From Dipteris shenzhenensis (Eukaryota; Polypodiophyta; Polypodiopsida; Gleicheniales): 64,000 nt of DNA. Below the pieces are notes generated by a model, which searched no databases, was not told the DNA's origin, and was given only the letters and a program-made list of their open reading frames with translations. This document shows, one piece after another, positions 1 to 10,539 of this stretch. Location of the stretch: NCBI GenBank assembly GCA_047967505.1, contig CM106538.1, one strand, 5' to 3'. The translations under genes were made by a program, and so were the position numbers. How positions within the stretch are numbered: the stretch's first letter is position 1; every line of letters begins with the position of its first letter.

Positions 1-124
1 ATGAGATGGGATTTTGGAGGTTCTTGTTGAATAGAAAATTCTTAATCTTGCATTTCCTTATTTAATAATTACACAACAAGTAATCAACAATAAGGATACA
101 TGTCATAATTCCATGATTCTAATC

Positions 125-285
125 CTTGAAAAAGAGAATCCCATTCTACTTCCTAGGATCTTGAGATCCTAGTCCAGGATGGGAGAAAAACTTGCTATCC
201 CAATCCTAGACCACTTAGTATAGGATGAGAGAAATTTGATGAAAAATAGATTCTTAACCTAAATGCATGCTAGTCCCACCCATGT
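125..285. repeat. Short palindromic dispersed repeat, copy A
   Basis: A non-coding segment with internal inverted repeats: CTAGGATCT-TG-AGATCCTAG near 153-172, and ATCCTAGACC facing TATAGGAT near 203-226. The same order of blocks recurs at 32752-32872: GTCCARGATGGGAGAAAAA, then ATCCTAGACCA, then TAGGATG, then CATGCTAGTC. This suggests a diverged MITE-like or other small palindromic family. No terminal inverted repeat or target-site duplication could be fixed by eye. Confidence 0.45.
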
Positions 286-1559
286 GCAAAGTCCCTTAGT
301 ATCCAGCCCTATAATGAGGCCTAAGTACACACACTCATAGACACAAAAGGAAAGGGGTGGGGATAGCCCTAAGCATAGTAAAGCTAGAACATTGATTGGG
401 GAATCTAACACTCACATCCTAGAGAAGATTTTGTAGAAGGCTCAACTCAAATCTCATTTGAGTAAATTAGGATAAGAAAGGGCCTAGAATGGTAAGTGGA
501 ATGCATTTTACAAGGCACAAAAGAACTTTTTACTTGCTATCACATGGAGGATAGGGTAAGATTAGTGTTTGAATGTTGCCATTGTCATTGGAGGACACCA
601 TCAACTCTCCTCTCTATTACATGAAGTTATAATGGTCTCCCTTTTGCATGTTGTTTTGCATCACCTATCATTGCACCTTGATCTAGCCACCTCATCTAGT
701 ATTGTTTAGCTTAGCCTATTATGTTATTTGGAGCTTTGAATCTCTTCTGCTCTAAGTTGTCAACTACCAAAACTTGGCACGCTCATTTTAATAAATCACT
801 TCTTAATGCCTCTCACATCTATAGGCATCAATAAGAACTTTTTTTGCTCATTGTTATGACTATTGACTATGTTAAGATCTTTTTGCCTCTATTTTTAAGG
901 CCATTGAGTCATTAGCCCAAGTATGTAGCCAAAGGCTTGTCCACCTATTTGACATGTGAGCCTATTTGTTTGATTACTTCTTGCATGCTATGGAAGCCCA
1001 TTTTATCTCTGGCCTTTAAGGCCCTTGATTTTGTGTTGTAGGTTTGATATCTTCTTAGAGATAATAAGCAACCCTTGATTGCTTCTTATGAGTGTTGCCA
1101 TGATACTCATACTCACTTGTCACAATGGCAAGGCCCCTTCTGAGCCTTAACATGGGTGTTTGTGTGACATGCTAAATGGACACTCACTAGCCTCTATAAT
1201 GAGGTACTTTATCTCCTTACAATTGTTGGATCTTGCTCAAGTAATTTTTGGATTTAGAGCTATTGCAAAGGAAAACCTCCCTATCACCTAGAGATATAAG
1301 CTTTCATACACTATGGATAAGGTCTCAAAGACTCCTAAGCTTTAATATTGTGTAGAAAACCTTAATAGAGAGCTCATACACATTGACCTACAATTGTACA
1401 TCTATTGAGAACATGAAGAGTATCCATAACTCCATAGATGGCTCTCACCTGATTCATCCATTAGTTGCCTTCCCATATAGAAATTCCAAAGGCCCTCAAT
1501 CTCAACAAATTATTCTATCCATATAACCTAACCTAAACTGAAACCTAATTGAAAAGGTC
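286..1559. other. Intergenic, no gene recognised
   Basis: AT-rich sequence with stops in all frames and no domain, RNA gene or clear repeat that I can recognise. Near 1560-1620 a short segment (TTTTATTTTTTAATG and following) is duplicated just before the SINE. Confidence 0.6.
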
Positions 1560-1757
1560 TTTTATTTTTTAATGGAAAAATTCAATTGATTTTGATGGCT
1601 TTTATTTTTTAATGAAAAATTCAATTGATTTCTTGAAGTGAAAAGCCCAATTAAGCTAACATCAAAGGGTTTATAATTCCATGCAAAGGGTGGATTTGGA
1701 CTCAAGATAAATTTTACCTACTCATAAGGCCTTTCCACTAGGTTACATGAGATGTCA
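1560..1757 (-). mobile_element. tRNA-derived SINE, copy A
   Basis: On the minus strand this segment carries a tRNA-like B box (GAGTCCAAATCC, plus-strand 1692-1703) with a degenerate A-box-like stretch upstream of it. The body then shares a series of blocks (CTTTGCATG, CTTAAT/CATTAG, AATCAATT) with the segment at 46553-46705, which is also on the minus strand. A pol III A/B-box head, a shared non-coding body and an A/T-rich tail are the hallmarks of a plant SINE. The element directly abuts the chromovirus RT fragment at 1773. Boundaries are approximate and no target-site duplication was found. Confidence 0.5.
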
Positions 1758-1772
1758 TAATAAATTATTATT

Positions 1773-4112
1773 GGGCTAACTAACGCTCCAACTACTTTTA
1801 GTAGAATGATGAACCGAATCTTTCTTAAACACCAAGATTGTGTGGTAGTATTTTTAGATGATATTTTGGTGTTTAGCAAAGATGTTGAGGAGCATAAAGA
1901 ACATCTGAAACTAGCCTTTTCACTCTTGAAAGAAAACCAATTGTACATAAACCCTGAAAAAAGCAGTTTCTTTCAAGATCAGACAGAGTATTTAGGTCAC
2001 ATTGTATCCATCGATGGGATTCGAGTAGATCCAAAAAAGATTGAGTGCATAATTACATGGCCTAAACCCTGAGATATACATGAATTAAGATCATTCTTGG
2101 GATTGTGTAGCTTTTATAGAAAGTTTGTCAAGAATTTCACATAAATTGCACATCCATTGATAGACCTCCTTGATAGACCTCCTTAGGAAAGCTAAGCATT
2201 TCTTATGGACCGACCATCAAGATAAATCTTTTACAACTTTGAAAGAAGCTTTCACACAAGCTCCTGTGTTGCAACTACCCGATTTCTCTAGACCATTCTT
2301 TGTAGTTGTAATCGATGCTAGTGGATATGGAATTGGAGCCGTAATTATGCAAGATGGACATCCAATAACATATGAGAGTCGAAAATTAAAACCAGCAAAA
2401 TGCAATTATAGTACATATGATAAAGAATTAACCACTGTTGTGAATGTGGAAACATTATTTGATGGGATCTAAGTTTCTTATCAAAACCGATCAGCAAAGT
2501 ATCAAGCATTTGTTACTCAACCACTAATATCTGATAGGCACATCAAGTGGGCATCATTTATGTAGAGTTTTCAGCCCATGATTCAGTATCAACCTGGAAA
2601 GGAAAATGTAGTTGCTGATGCTCTTAGCAGAAAGCCAAGTATTAATCACATCACTGTTGTAGAGACCCAGCCTTTTGAAGGTATGAAGAATTCTTATCAA
2701 GGGGATCCAGACTTTTCTGATATATGGAACAAATTAGAAAATAACAATTGGAATCCTATGTTGGACTATTCATGCAATGATGGATACCTCTTTTATCAAA
2801 AGAAATTATGCATCACTCGACCCTTTAGACAAATTGTAATGGAGGAAATGCACCAACCACCATATATGGGACATAGGGAAGTGACTGCCACTTTACAAGT
2901 GATAGCAAGAGAATTCCATTGGCCTACTATAAGAAAAGATGTGGCTAACTTTGTAGCCGAATGCATCACTTGTTAGAAGATCAAGAGTTACAAAGGCAAG
3001 ACCCCAGGATTGCTAATGCCTTTGCCTATTCCTACGCAGTCTTGGGAACAAAAATCCATGGATTTCATAATAGGTTTTCCTACTACAGCGAACCAAAATG
3101 ATATGATTTGGACCATAATAGATCGCTTTAGTAAGCAAGCTTATTTCATCCCATGCAAGAAGACTTTAACAGCTCAACAAGCTGCACATTTATTCATCAA
3201 GCATATCTTTGTTCATCATGGCTTGCCAAAGACTATAGTGTCTGATCGAGATTCGAAGTTTTGTAGTAATTTCTAGACTGCATTATTTTATAATCTAGGC
3301 ACTAAGTTAGACTTCTCATCAGCTTTTCATCCAGAATCGAATGGACAAACTGAGGTTACAAACAGTACTATTCTAGATATGATAAAAGCTTATGTGGAAA
3401 GTCAACCAAAGACTTGGGACAAATACATTCATCTCTTATAGTTTGCTTATAATAATAATCCTCATTCTGCAACTGGAAGAGCACCCTTTGAGATATCTAT
3501 GGGAAGGTTTTACCTATTCCTATCACATGATTGACCCATAGAGTGGAAGCAGTAGATACATTTACCCATGACTATCAAAATATTCTCAAAGAGGTTCGAG
3601 AAGCCATTGCGATAGCTCAAGAGAAGTACACAAAACAAGCTAATAAGAAACGGAAACACATGCTTTTTAAAGAAGGCAATTATGTACTTCTTCGGATTGA
3701 GAAAAGAAGATTGAAGAGTGTTGAGAAATGGCCAGTAATCAAGATGTCGCCACATTTTTATGGACCATTCAAGGTGATTCAGAAAATCAATGATCTAGCC
3801 TCATAGGCTTGAATTACCGGATAATTGGAAAATACATAATGATTTCCATATCAGCCTCTTAAAGCCCTTCAAAGGACCTTTACCTATTCATCCTATCTAT
3901 GAAGAGGCTCCATTGATTGTTGACGAAGAAGAAATTCTAGAACCCGAATGCATTGTTGATCATCAATAGACCTCGACCCGAAAAGGAAATGTCTATAATA
4001 AATACTTGCTCAAATTTAAGAATCATCCGAGAGATGATGCTCAATGGATGTCTAAGCGGTTCTTTCGAACTTTTCTAGAACTCCTTAGTTCCTATAATCA
4101 AACACGCAACTA
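1773..4112 (+). pseudogene. Chromovirus pol remnant: RT, RNase H, integrase, chromodomain
   Basis: Domains in order, across several frames: RT from GLTNAP (1773) and the FLDD catalytic motif (about 1851-1862) to LRSFLGLCSFYRKFVKNF (about 2085-2140); RNase H with DASGYGIGAV (about 2313) and KPAKCNYSTYDKEL (about 2390); PGKENVVADALSRK linker (2593-2634); integrase H2C2 zinc finger (HQPPYMGH...CITC, 2850-2976); integrase core with MDFI, SDRDSKF and HPESNGQTE (3058-3360); the C-terminal barrel (FKEGNYVLLR...FYGPFKV, 3667-3777); and a chromodomain (ILEPECIVDH...YLLKFKNHPRDDAQW, 3937-4050). In-frame TAG codons lie near 2563, 2974, 3274, 3438 and 3967, with TGA near 2073 and 3531. A 13-bp duplication shifts the frame at 2157-2182. 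In plant chromoviruses the chromodomain directs integration to heterochromatin. This copy is dead. Confidence 0.88.
2157..2182 (+). repeat. 13-bp perfect tandem duplication inside RT
   Basis: TTGATAGACCTCC occurs twice in succession (2157-2169 and 2170-2182). Reading frame 0 encodes PLIDL up to the first copy, and the second copy encodes LIDLLRKAKHFLW in the next frame. The duplication therefore directly explains this frameshift in the chromovirus RT. Confidence 0.9.
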
Positions 4113-4140
4113 AGGTTAGTTGCAATCCAAGCAAGAGGGA

Positions 4141-4713
4141 TGATATGAAAATTATATTTTTGATATATCTTGCTTTGGACATTATTATTTTAGTCGAGTG
4201 TGACTATGACAAAGTACTCCATAGGAGCGCACTGGATGCGGCGGGGGTCCTAGTGGATACTTTGTGTGGTTAGTTGGGGATGCCTGACTAGCTTGTGTTT
4301 TGCCATGCTAGATGGTCGGCATTGTGGGTGATTCCATGTTAATACTAATATCGCTAGTGTTATTGGTGTTGTGCTTGATTATTGTGCTTTGAGCGCGGTT
4401 ATGTTGGGATCGATTGATTCGATGATTTGTTCGATCGATTGTTAATAACTAATATAATTGGCGGCTTGAGTACAGGTGATGGAACTCATAGCAAGGATTG
4501 GAGTTAGTGTGAGGGTACCGATCGAGGTGTCTCACAGTGCATTACATATGGCCATGGGCCAATTTTGTATTTGTTTCATTATTGCAAGTTTGAGCGATAT
4601 ATTTTGTTGAGGACATAATTCATTTTGGGACCTAAGATGGCTATGTAAAGCAAATCCCTCATTTTTGGATGAGAGGGATAATTTTGGCTCCTTGGTGCTT
4701 TTATGAAATATCA
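4141..4713 (+). repeat. Probable 3' LTR of the chromovirus
   Basis: It starts with TGATATGAAAATT directly after the polypurine tract. A matching TATCA occurs at 4709-4713, giving TGATA...TATCA ends and about 573 bp. The 5' partner is absent, so the right boundary rests only on the terminal inverted match and could be wrong. Confidence 0.4.
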
Positions 4714-6290
4714 TAAATACTCTAGATGAGGAAGTGTGAGCCACTCATCTAAGTCTGTTGTCGCTCTCATAGTGTGATTGTGCTTTTCCTTCTCCAATTG
4801 ATTATGTGGTGAATTTGTGTGTTGAAAAGATTACCTTTTGGTTTCAGTCTTGCTCACCATGCCTATTGCATTCGTGCTTAGTGGATTATTTTAGGAACTC
4901 ACATCTGTGGGACATGATGACTCAAAAATGGGGACTCATCCCTCAAAACAGTATTGGGATTTTGGGAAGAAGCTAGTGCTTAGCTAGCCTACCACAACAT
5001 CTCATGTTATAACCATCTTCTTACTCTTGTTTGTCTCATAGGGGGACATACCTAGCACTCACTAATACTGTCACTAATGGGATGTGGGTGTCTGGACACT
5101 AGATACAAGTACATGATTGAAAGCTCTTAATGAAAGAACTAAGGAAAGAAATTTCAGTAGCTTGAGCATTTTTTTAAAAGGTGATTGAAGGTGTTAAATT
5201 CCTTCCCCTCAAGTGTCCCTTCTCTCAAAATAATATATGAGCATCTTCTCACCTTGGACAGTGACCTAAGAGCACATTCTCATGTAGGGGAATTATACAT
5301 ACTAAATCTACAAAGAGTCATTCTTCAAAGAATAGCCAGTGTGTAAGAATTCCACCTTCCACATCAAAGTTGTGGAGAAGTTCCCGTTAACTTGAAGGAT
5401 TTGTGTCACAGTGAAGTTACACATGAAACTAGTGAGCTAGTGAATTTCTAGGAAATTGAGCCAAGCAGTATGGACAAGCTCTCGTTAACATCGAGGATTT
5501 GGGTGAAGTTCAATAGAGGCAGTGAATTTCTGGGAGATTTTCCCAATGACATGTTGCTTTTGTTTTTGTAAGGGCCAATGCACACGTCCTCAAAACTGCG
5601 AGGTTAGAGGCGAACCAACTGTACGCTGGCTCCAAATTCAAGGAGGCATGAAACTGATAAATTTCATTCACATGTTTTCATAAGGTGAGCTTTGAATAGA
5701 AATATATGTGACTGCTTGAGTCTGTGGTACTTCTCTGCTCCCCTCTAGACCACTCCAGACCTACAGGTTGCAGTCATCCTTCCTAGAGATAGGATTTCAC
5801 CCATGCATTAGTGCTTGTTTTTTAACCTTCAAAATTGAAGGTGCATTTTTTAGCACCTGAGGGCGTTCAAATGCTCAGTTCTATTCCTTTGTGTGGCTAT
5901 ATCTTGAGGCCACCAAGGGTACTCCTTTAGGTGCATGTGCACTAAGCCTAAAACGAGTCTAAATTTGAGAGAATTAATAAATCAACGCCGCCACACAAAA
6001 GACTTAGAAATTTTCCCATGAGCAGCTCTTGAATTTGCTATGGACATTCAGCCATTTTGTTCATTGTATCATGGGAATGCACCGTAATACATAATGGCGA
6101 TGCAACATGCACACTTTTTGTACTAGACGACGCATGGCCTGCATTATTAATTTGTGGACCATTTGAAGGAGAGTTGGAAAAACGGGCAAAAACGACAGTA
6201 TGGTTATTTTCGGCATGCCAGGCCAAAATGCCACCCTATCACCATCAATCTACAACCTCCTTTGCCATCAGCGTTGATGGAGTAGGTAGA
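4714..6290. other. Intergenic, no gene recognised
   Basis: No coding frame or repeat family recognised. If the minus-strand exon at 6791-7870 is part of a larger gene, this stretch and the retroelements to its left may lie in its first intron, since introns in fern genes can be many kilobases long. Confidence 0.45.
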
Positions 6291-6301
6291 GGCCATGGGG
6301 A

Positions 6302-6359
6302 GGCCCTTCCTCAAATTAAAGTGGCTGGAGGCGAGCCACTTTAATTTGAGGGAAAGGCC
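6302..6359. repeat. Foldback, 16-bp perfect stem extended to about 24 bp
   Basis: TCAAATTAAAGTGGCT (6311-6326) and AGCCACTTTAATTTGA (6334-6349) are perfect reverse complements around a 7-base loop. The stem extends outward with GGCCCTTCC against GGGAAAGGCC with a small bulge. It could be a small palindromic element, a transcript hairpin or a recent palindromic duplication. Confidence 0.8.
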
Positions 6360-6790
6360 GACTCGTAGGAGGAGGTAATGATTAAACAATCAACCATGAT
6401 GTGATGGGCTAACGATCAAGTTTTGGACACGTGAGACTATTTATGGAGGTTTTCCCGGCAACTTGCAAACTGTTTGACACGGCAATTTAAGTGCAACGCC
6501 CACCATTTTCTGTTGTTTATTGCGAGCTATCCAATGGCGCAGATCCTCCCACCGAGCCGTAGCGAAGTTGAAGTCTGGGAAAGCACCTTGGTCGACCTGA
6601 TAGGCTCTCGGCGAGGGCCGGTCATCACCTAGTGGCCTCCTTAGGCATTTTCCCTATGACCTTGATGACGAAAGAGACAAGAGCAAGCACACAAGCTGAT
6701 GGAGGAAGTGGGATTCAAAAGCACAACGAAGATGGAGGCGCGAAGAAAGAAACTAAATACAAGTTAGAGCTCAGGAGGATGAAAGCTTAC

Positions 6791-7870
6791 TTGTCGAATA
6801 GGGATGCCCAAAAACGAGAAGATGGTCTGCCGGTAGTGCTGCAATGGAGGCGATGACACCTCGGGGGGCAACCTTGTCTCGTCCAAACGATCTCGATTGT
6901 GAGCTTGTAGCCGTAGTCGCTCGAAGCACACCACACTCCCAGGCTCAACATGGAAATCTATGCTTCCTATAATTGTAGTATTTCCCTCCTCTCCCTCCTC
7001 ATCCAGCACCAGCAGCGACGCCTCCGGAGCTATGGCTGCCACCAGGAACCTCGCTTGCCACAGAAGATCCTTCGCTGTGTCTGCATCCCCCCCCGGACTC
7101 TTCGCCTCCCTCATCCACTTCCTCCACCAGTGCACCACCATCCTCTCTATTGGACGGTTCGCCGCCCTCCCTTGGCCATCCTTCCTTGGTAGCCACTCTT
7201 TAGCTAAGTGCGTCCACACCCTCTCCGTGAACTCGTGCATCGTGTTCCCCACGTATGGAATAAAATGAAGCGTGTCTCCAGCTGCCCACCTTGCCGTAGC
7301 TGGAACTTCCGTCGCCAGAACGAACCCCGCGCACCTCGCGTCGGTTATGTTGGCGCACCGAGCATATAGTTTAGTCCACAAGTCGTAAAGCTCGGGAATA
7401 TGTGATACGTTCTCTTGGACTTCTTGTTCTGGTATGTTCACCAGGATCAGGCCGCCCTTCGAGTTCATACACACATTCTCCATCTCCAAGGCCGGAAAGT
7501 GCAAGTAATTCTCGTTGGGCAAGAAACGGGTTCTGAGATCCTTGCTTCGATCGAGCAATGGCATGGCTCCGGCGTCGACAAAGTTCATGAGCTGGATGTA
7601 GGCATCCTCTAAAGTCATCGAAGGGGGCGGTTGCAATGGCTCCTCGGCCGTTGGGTCTACTTGCTGCTGCACGAAGGACGCAGCGCTACGAGCCAGAGCA
7701 TCCGAAATGCGATCAGAGATGAGGTGGAGAGCAGGCGTTATACGCCATGAAAGCTGAAAACCGAGCAAGGTGGAAGCCACAAACAAAACGCAGATCAGCG
7801 CGAATGCTTTCGTGGTCCAGTGCTGGCGAGGTGAGATGGGTTGATGGTGCTGCATTGTGACTGCTCCCAT
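6791..7870 (-). CDS. Exon 1 of a type II membrane protein, possibly GT61-like glycosyltransferase
   Basis: An uninterrupted 360-codon frame, starting at an ATG in good context (ACA-ATG-G). Residues 1-21 are a short polar/basic head and about 22-40 form one hydrophobic segment, followed by a luminal-type stem with a Pro/Gln-rich stretch. This topology is typical of Golgi glycosyltransferases. Segments such as NVCMNSKGG, FIPYVGNTMHEF and VVCFERLRL followed by RQTIFSFLGIP resemble the N-terminal half of plant GT61 proteins (xylan or O-glycan transferases), but I could not verify this. The frame reads through CGACAA|GTAAGC at 6790 and stops 8 codons later, at 6764. GTAAGC is a consensus donor at codon phase 0, so the coding exon probably ends at 6791 and the catalytic C-terminal half lies in downstream exons to the left. 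None was recognised in this window. No lesions are seen. GC content is clearly above the flanks, as expected for a real exon. Confidence 0.65.
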
Positions 7871-7942
7871 TGTGTGCTCTGTGGAAAGGATGAATTTTCC
7901 GAAATTGTGGGTTTAGTAGGTATTCAATATGAAGATACAAGA

Positions 7943-7992
7943 AGATACATTTTGTGCCATTTGGCATTTGACAAGATACATTTTGTGCCATT
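7943..7992. repeat. 31-bp local duplication upstream of the minus-strand gene
   Basis: AGATACATTTTGTGCCATT occurs at 7943 and again at 7974 with a period of 31 bases, about 75-120 bp upstream of the ATG of the minus-strand exon. It may lie in the 5' leader or promoter. Confidence 0.7.
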
Positions 7993-8079
7993 GGGACTTG
8001 CTCCCTCCATTTTATGCATTGTGCATCCTCAACACGTTGCACGTATAGGACGTGCTTTGCTTCCATAACCTTTTTCACA

Positions 8080-9935
8080 AAATTTTAGGTGCCCCTAGCT
8101 TTCATTCTATAATTTTCATCAAGGCAAAGGTCTATGCTCCTCTAGTAAAGGCAAGTGAAAGCCCCATCTCGTCCATTGGTAGATCACTATCATAGCAAAA
8201 AGGCACGACTTGAGAATGATGAGCTCCGAGCTGAAAAAATTAGTCCTTGAGTTTCCACCACAACCCTCCCAAGTACCCTCCCCTTGATTTTCACAAAGGA
8301 CTTGAGGTCCTTTTACCTCATATCATTAATCATTTATAGCTTTTTATGACAATAGGATTCCATTAATGAGTCATCAAATTATTTAGGATTTTTGTTAATT
8401 TTCTTCTTACAATGTTAATTAATTTTCATAAGAGTTTATGAACATAAGGAGCCACTCTTCAATAAGGCATCTTAATTTTTAATGAGAGTACATATGACCA
8501 GCATTTTTAAGACTCCCCCTAGAGATGTGTCAAACGTTTTGGCAACAATCCATATATATTTTGGACAAATTATCATAGCATTTATAGTATTTCCATCATG
8601 ATATAGAGTTGGCTAATATACTTACACCTAGGTCCCCCCAATATGGAAAATTTCATGAAATGTATTAGCTAGTGGAAACAGAGGAGAGCACAAGTGGTAA
8701 AAGAAAGAGGTAGGTAAAAGAAAGGGGGGGTCTTGCACAATTGAAAAAACGATTAATAAAGTACAAGCAATCTTGCATAGCATATTTCTTAATTTCACAT
8801 TCATGTTTCATTAGGTTTTTAAAAATAGTAATGTAATGGACGATGTACTTGCGTCAACAATGATAGGTGGAGGAAAACTTGAGAGTGAGGGATGCAACAT
8901 CAAAAAAGCTTGGCTCTCTTTGTGCATGGACGTTTTAAGGTTTGATGCTGTAGATATAGTTCCAAATGTGACAATCTCGAGCCGATCTTGTAGTCTTTCA
9001 GAATGGCTTTTGTTGTCACCTCAAATGGCATAAAATTCCTTGATACAATTTATTCTAGCATCCATCGAAATCCTGTCCACGACAATCCTTCAAGTACTTT
9101 GTGTAGTCATAATTGTTATTATGGATGACAATCCAAGGAGATTCTCTGGTATTGTGCCACATCACCACAAACTTGGCAACCAAAGACTTGGATCATAGGC
9201 CGCAATATAAACTCAATAAACATAGCAAACACAAGTCTTGATATGAAGTGGATTGGCCTAAGAAAGTTTACAAACATCTCATTGAAGAGCAAGCTTTGAG
9301 AGAGGATCTCTCAATTCTTTTAATAAAGGCAAATCTCATTTCTATTTTTCTACAAGCATACCATTTTTCTATTTTTTATAAATCTTTAAAACTAAATTTG
9401 CCTTTTAACTCTAGCTTGTTGCATTTTTCTTAAAAGAAAAGGAACCCTTACTATGCTTTAATAAATAACAAGAGATGGGAGAGCAAAAGGTAGCCCCAAA
9501 TTGTAAAAGTACAACACAAGGAGAGGTGAAAGCTCCTACACCCAACATGCAAATACAAAGAAAGGAATGCCACTTTCAACAAGATGTGTTGTAAGTGATG
9601 TGGTCAATTGTGCTATAAGTGGATATTGAATTACATACTTTGCAAGCATGGGCAATCATAAGGTGAGGAAGGTGTTCTTAGTATTAGTGCCAAGTGGCAA
9701 GAACTATTTGTTTCGGATTTTCCCATCAAAATTAAGTAATTTGAATTACTCAACCAACTATTCACTTTGTGACAACAAGGGACCAAAGTACAGTGTACAG
9801 CAATGAAGATGAGATCATTGTATGTGTAGAGTAGCGACAAGGCTCCACTTGTAATATCTTGAGCCTAAAAGATGGTATGATGAATCTTAAAGGATGAGGA
9901 TAACTAACATCCTCTCTACAAAAGATCCAATCATA
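8080..9935. other. Intergenic, no gene recognised
   Basis: AT-rich with frequent stops. Only short frames occur and none has a recognisable motif. Confidence 0.6.
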
Positions 9936-9945
9936 CTTGCAAAAT

Positions 9946-10190
9946 CAAGATCTAGAGAGAGAAATATTAAAACTAGAGAGAGAAATACTAAAAGCCTCCC
10001 ACTTTGTGGAGGGACTCAAAATCCCCCCTCCCTTTTGTGAAGAGACTCATGAGGTTCCCCCACTTTATATAGAGACTCAAAAGGTCCCCCCACTCATGAG
10101 GTTGCCCCGCTTTGTGTAGAGACCCAAGAGGTTCCCCTAAAAAGGGGAGGGACTTTTGTGCAAGAGGTCCCCTACAAAAGAGGTTCCACC
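9946..10190 (+). repeat. Degenerate minisatellite of GAGACTCAnnAGGTTCCCCC units
   Basis: Two CTAGAGAGAGAAATA units are followed by at least five diverged copies of a roughly 30-base unit containing AGAGACTCA, AGGTTCCCCC and CACTTTGTG. The short open frames here are by-products of the repeat. Confidence 0.65.
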
Positions 10191-10539
10191 CTAGAGCTAC
10201 CTATGAATTGTGTAGAGACTAACATGTATAAACCTCTCTCAATGGAATCAATCTCCCACTTTTTGCGGTTTAGTGTTCAAGTTCACTATTGTGTTCATGT
10301 GATTGATCTCCGAACAACATCAAACAAATGTGTAGAATTGGTTCTAGAAGAACGAATGTCAACTTGGATTCAAAAGATAGGCTAACTTGTAAGCATTGAT
10401 GGGGTGATGAGTTAAAGAGAAATTGAAGGCACATAATTCTCAGCATGAGTCATGGATGAATCTCCCTAATCTCCTTAGGAAATTGCAACACTAATAAGGA
10501 CTTGTGGAACCCTAAAAAGCCTCAAGTTTAGTGTGGAAG
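10191..10539. other. Intergenic, no gene recognised
   Basis: No coding or repeat signal beyond a short CA run at its right end (10552-10566). Confidence 0.5.

Larger units (their letters stand above)
1773..4713 (+). mobile_element. Ty3/gypsy chromovirus, 5'-truncated and decayed
   Basis: Remnant of a plant chromovirus in forward orientation. It begins inside the reverse transcriptase and runs through RNase H, integrase and a chromodomain to a polypurine tract (GCAAGAGGGA, 4131-4140) and a probable 3' LTR. The 5' LTR, gag, protease and the first half of RT are missing; the break is beside the SINE. Many stops and frameshifts make it non-autonomous. Confidence 0.85.

Noticed and set aside
1717-1760. 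Upstream extension of the chromovirus RT (KAFPLGYMRCH-like reading)
   Set aside because: It looked like the RT motif before GLTNAP, but the stretch aligns better with the SINE at 46.6 kb and the frame contains stops.
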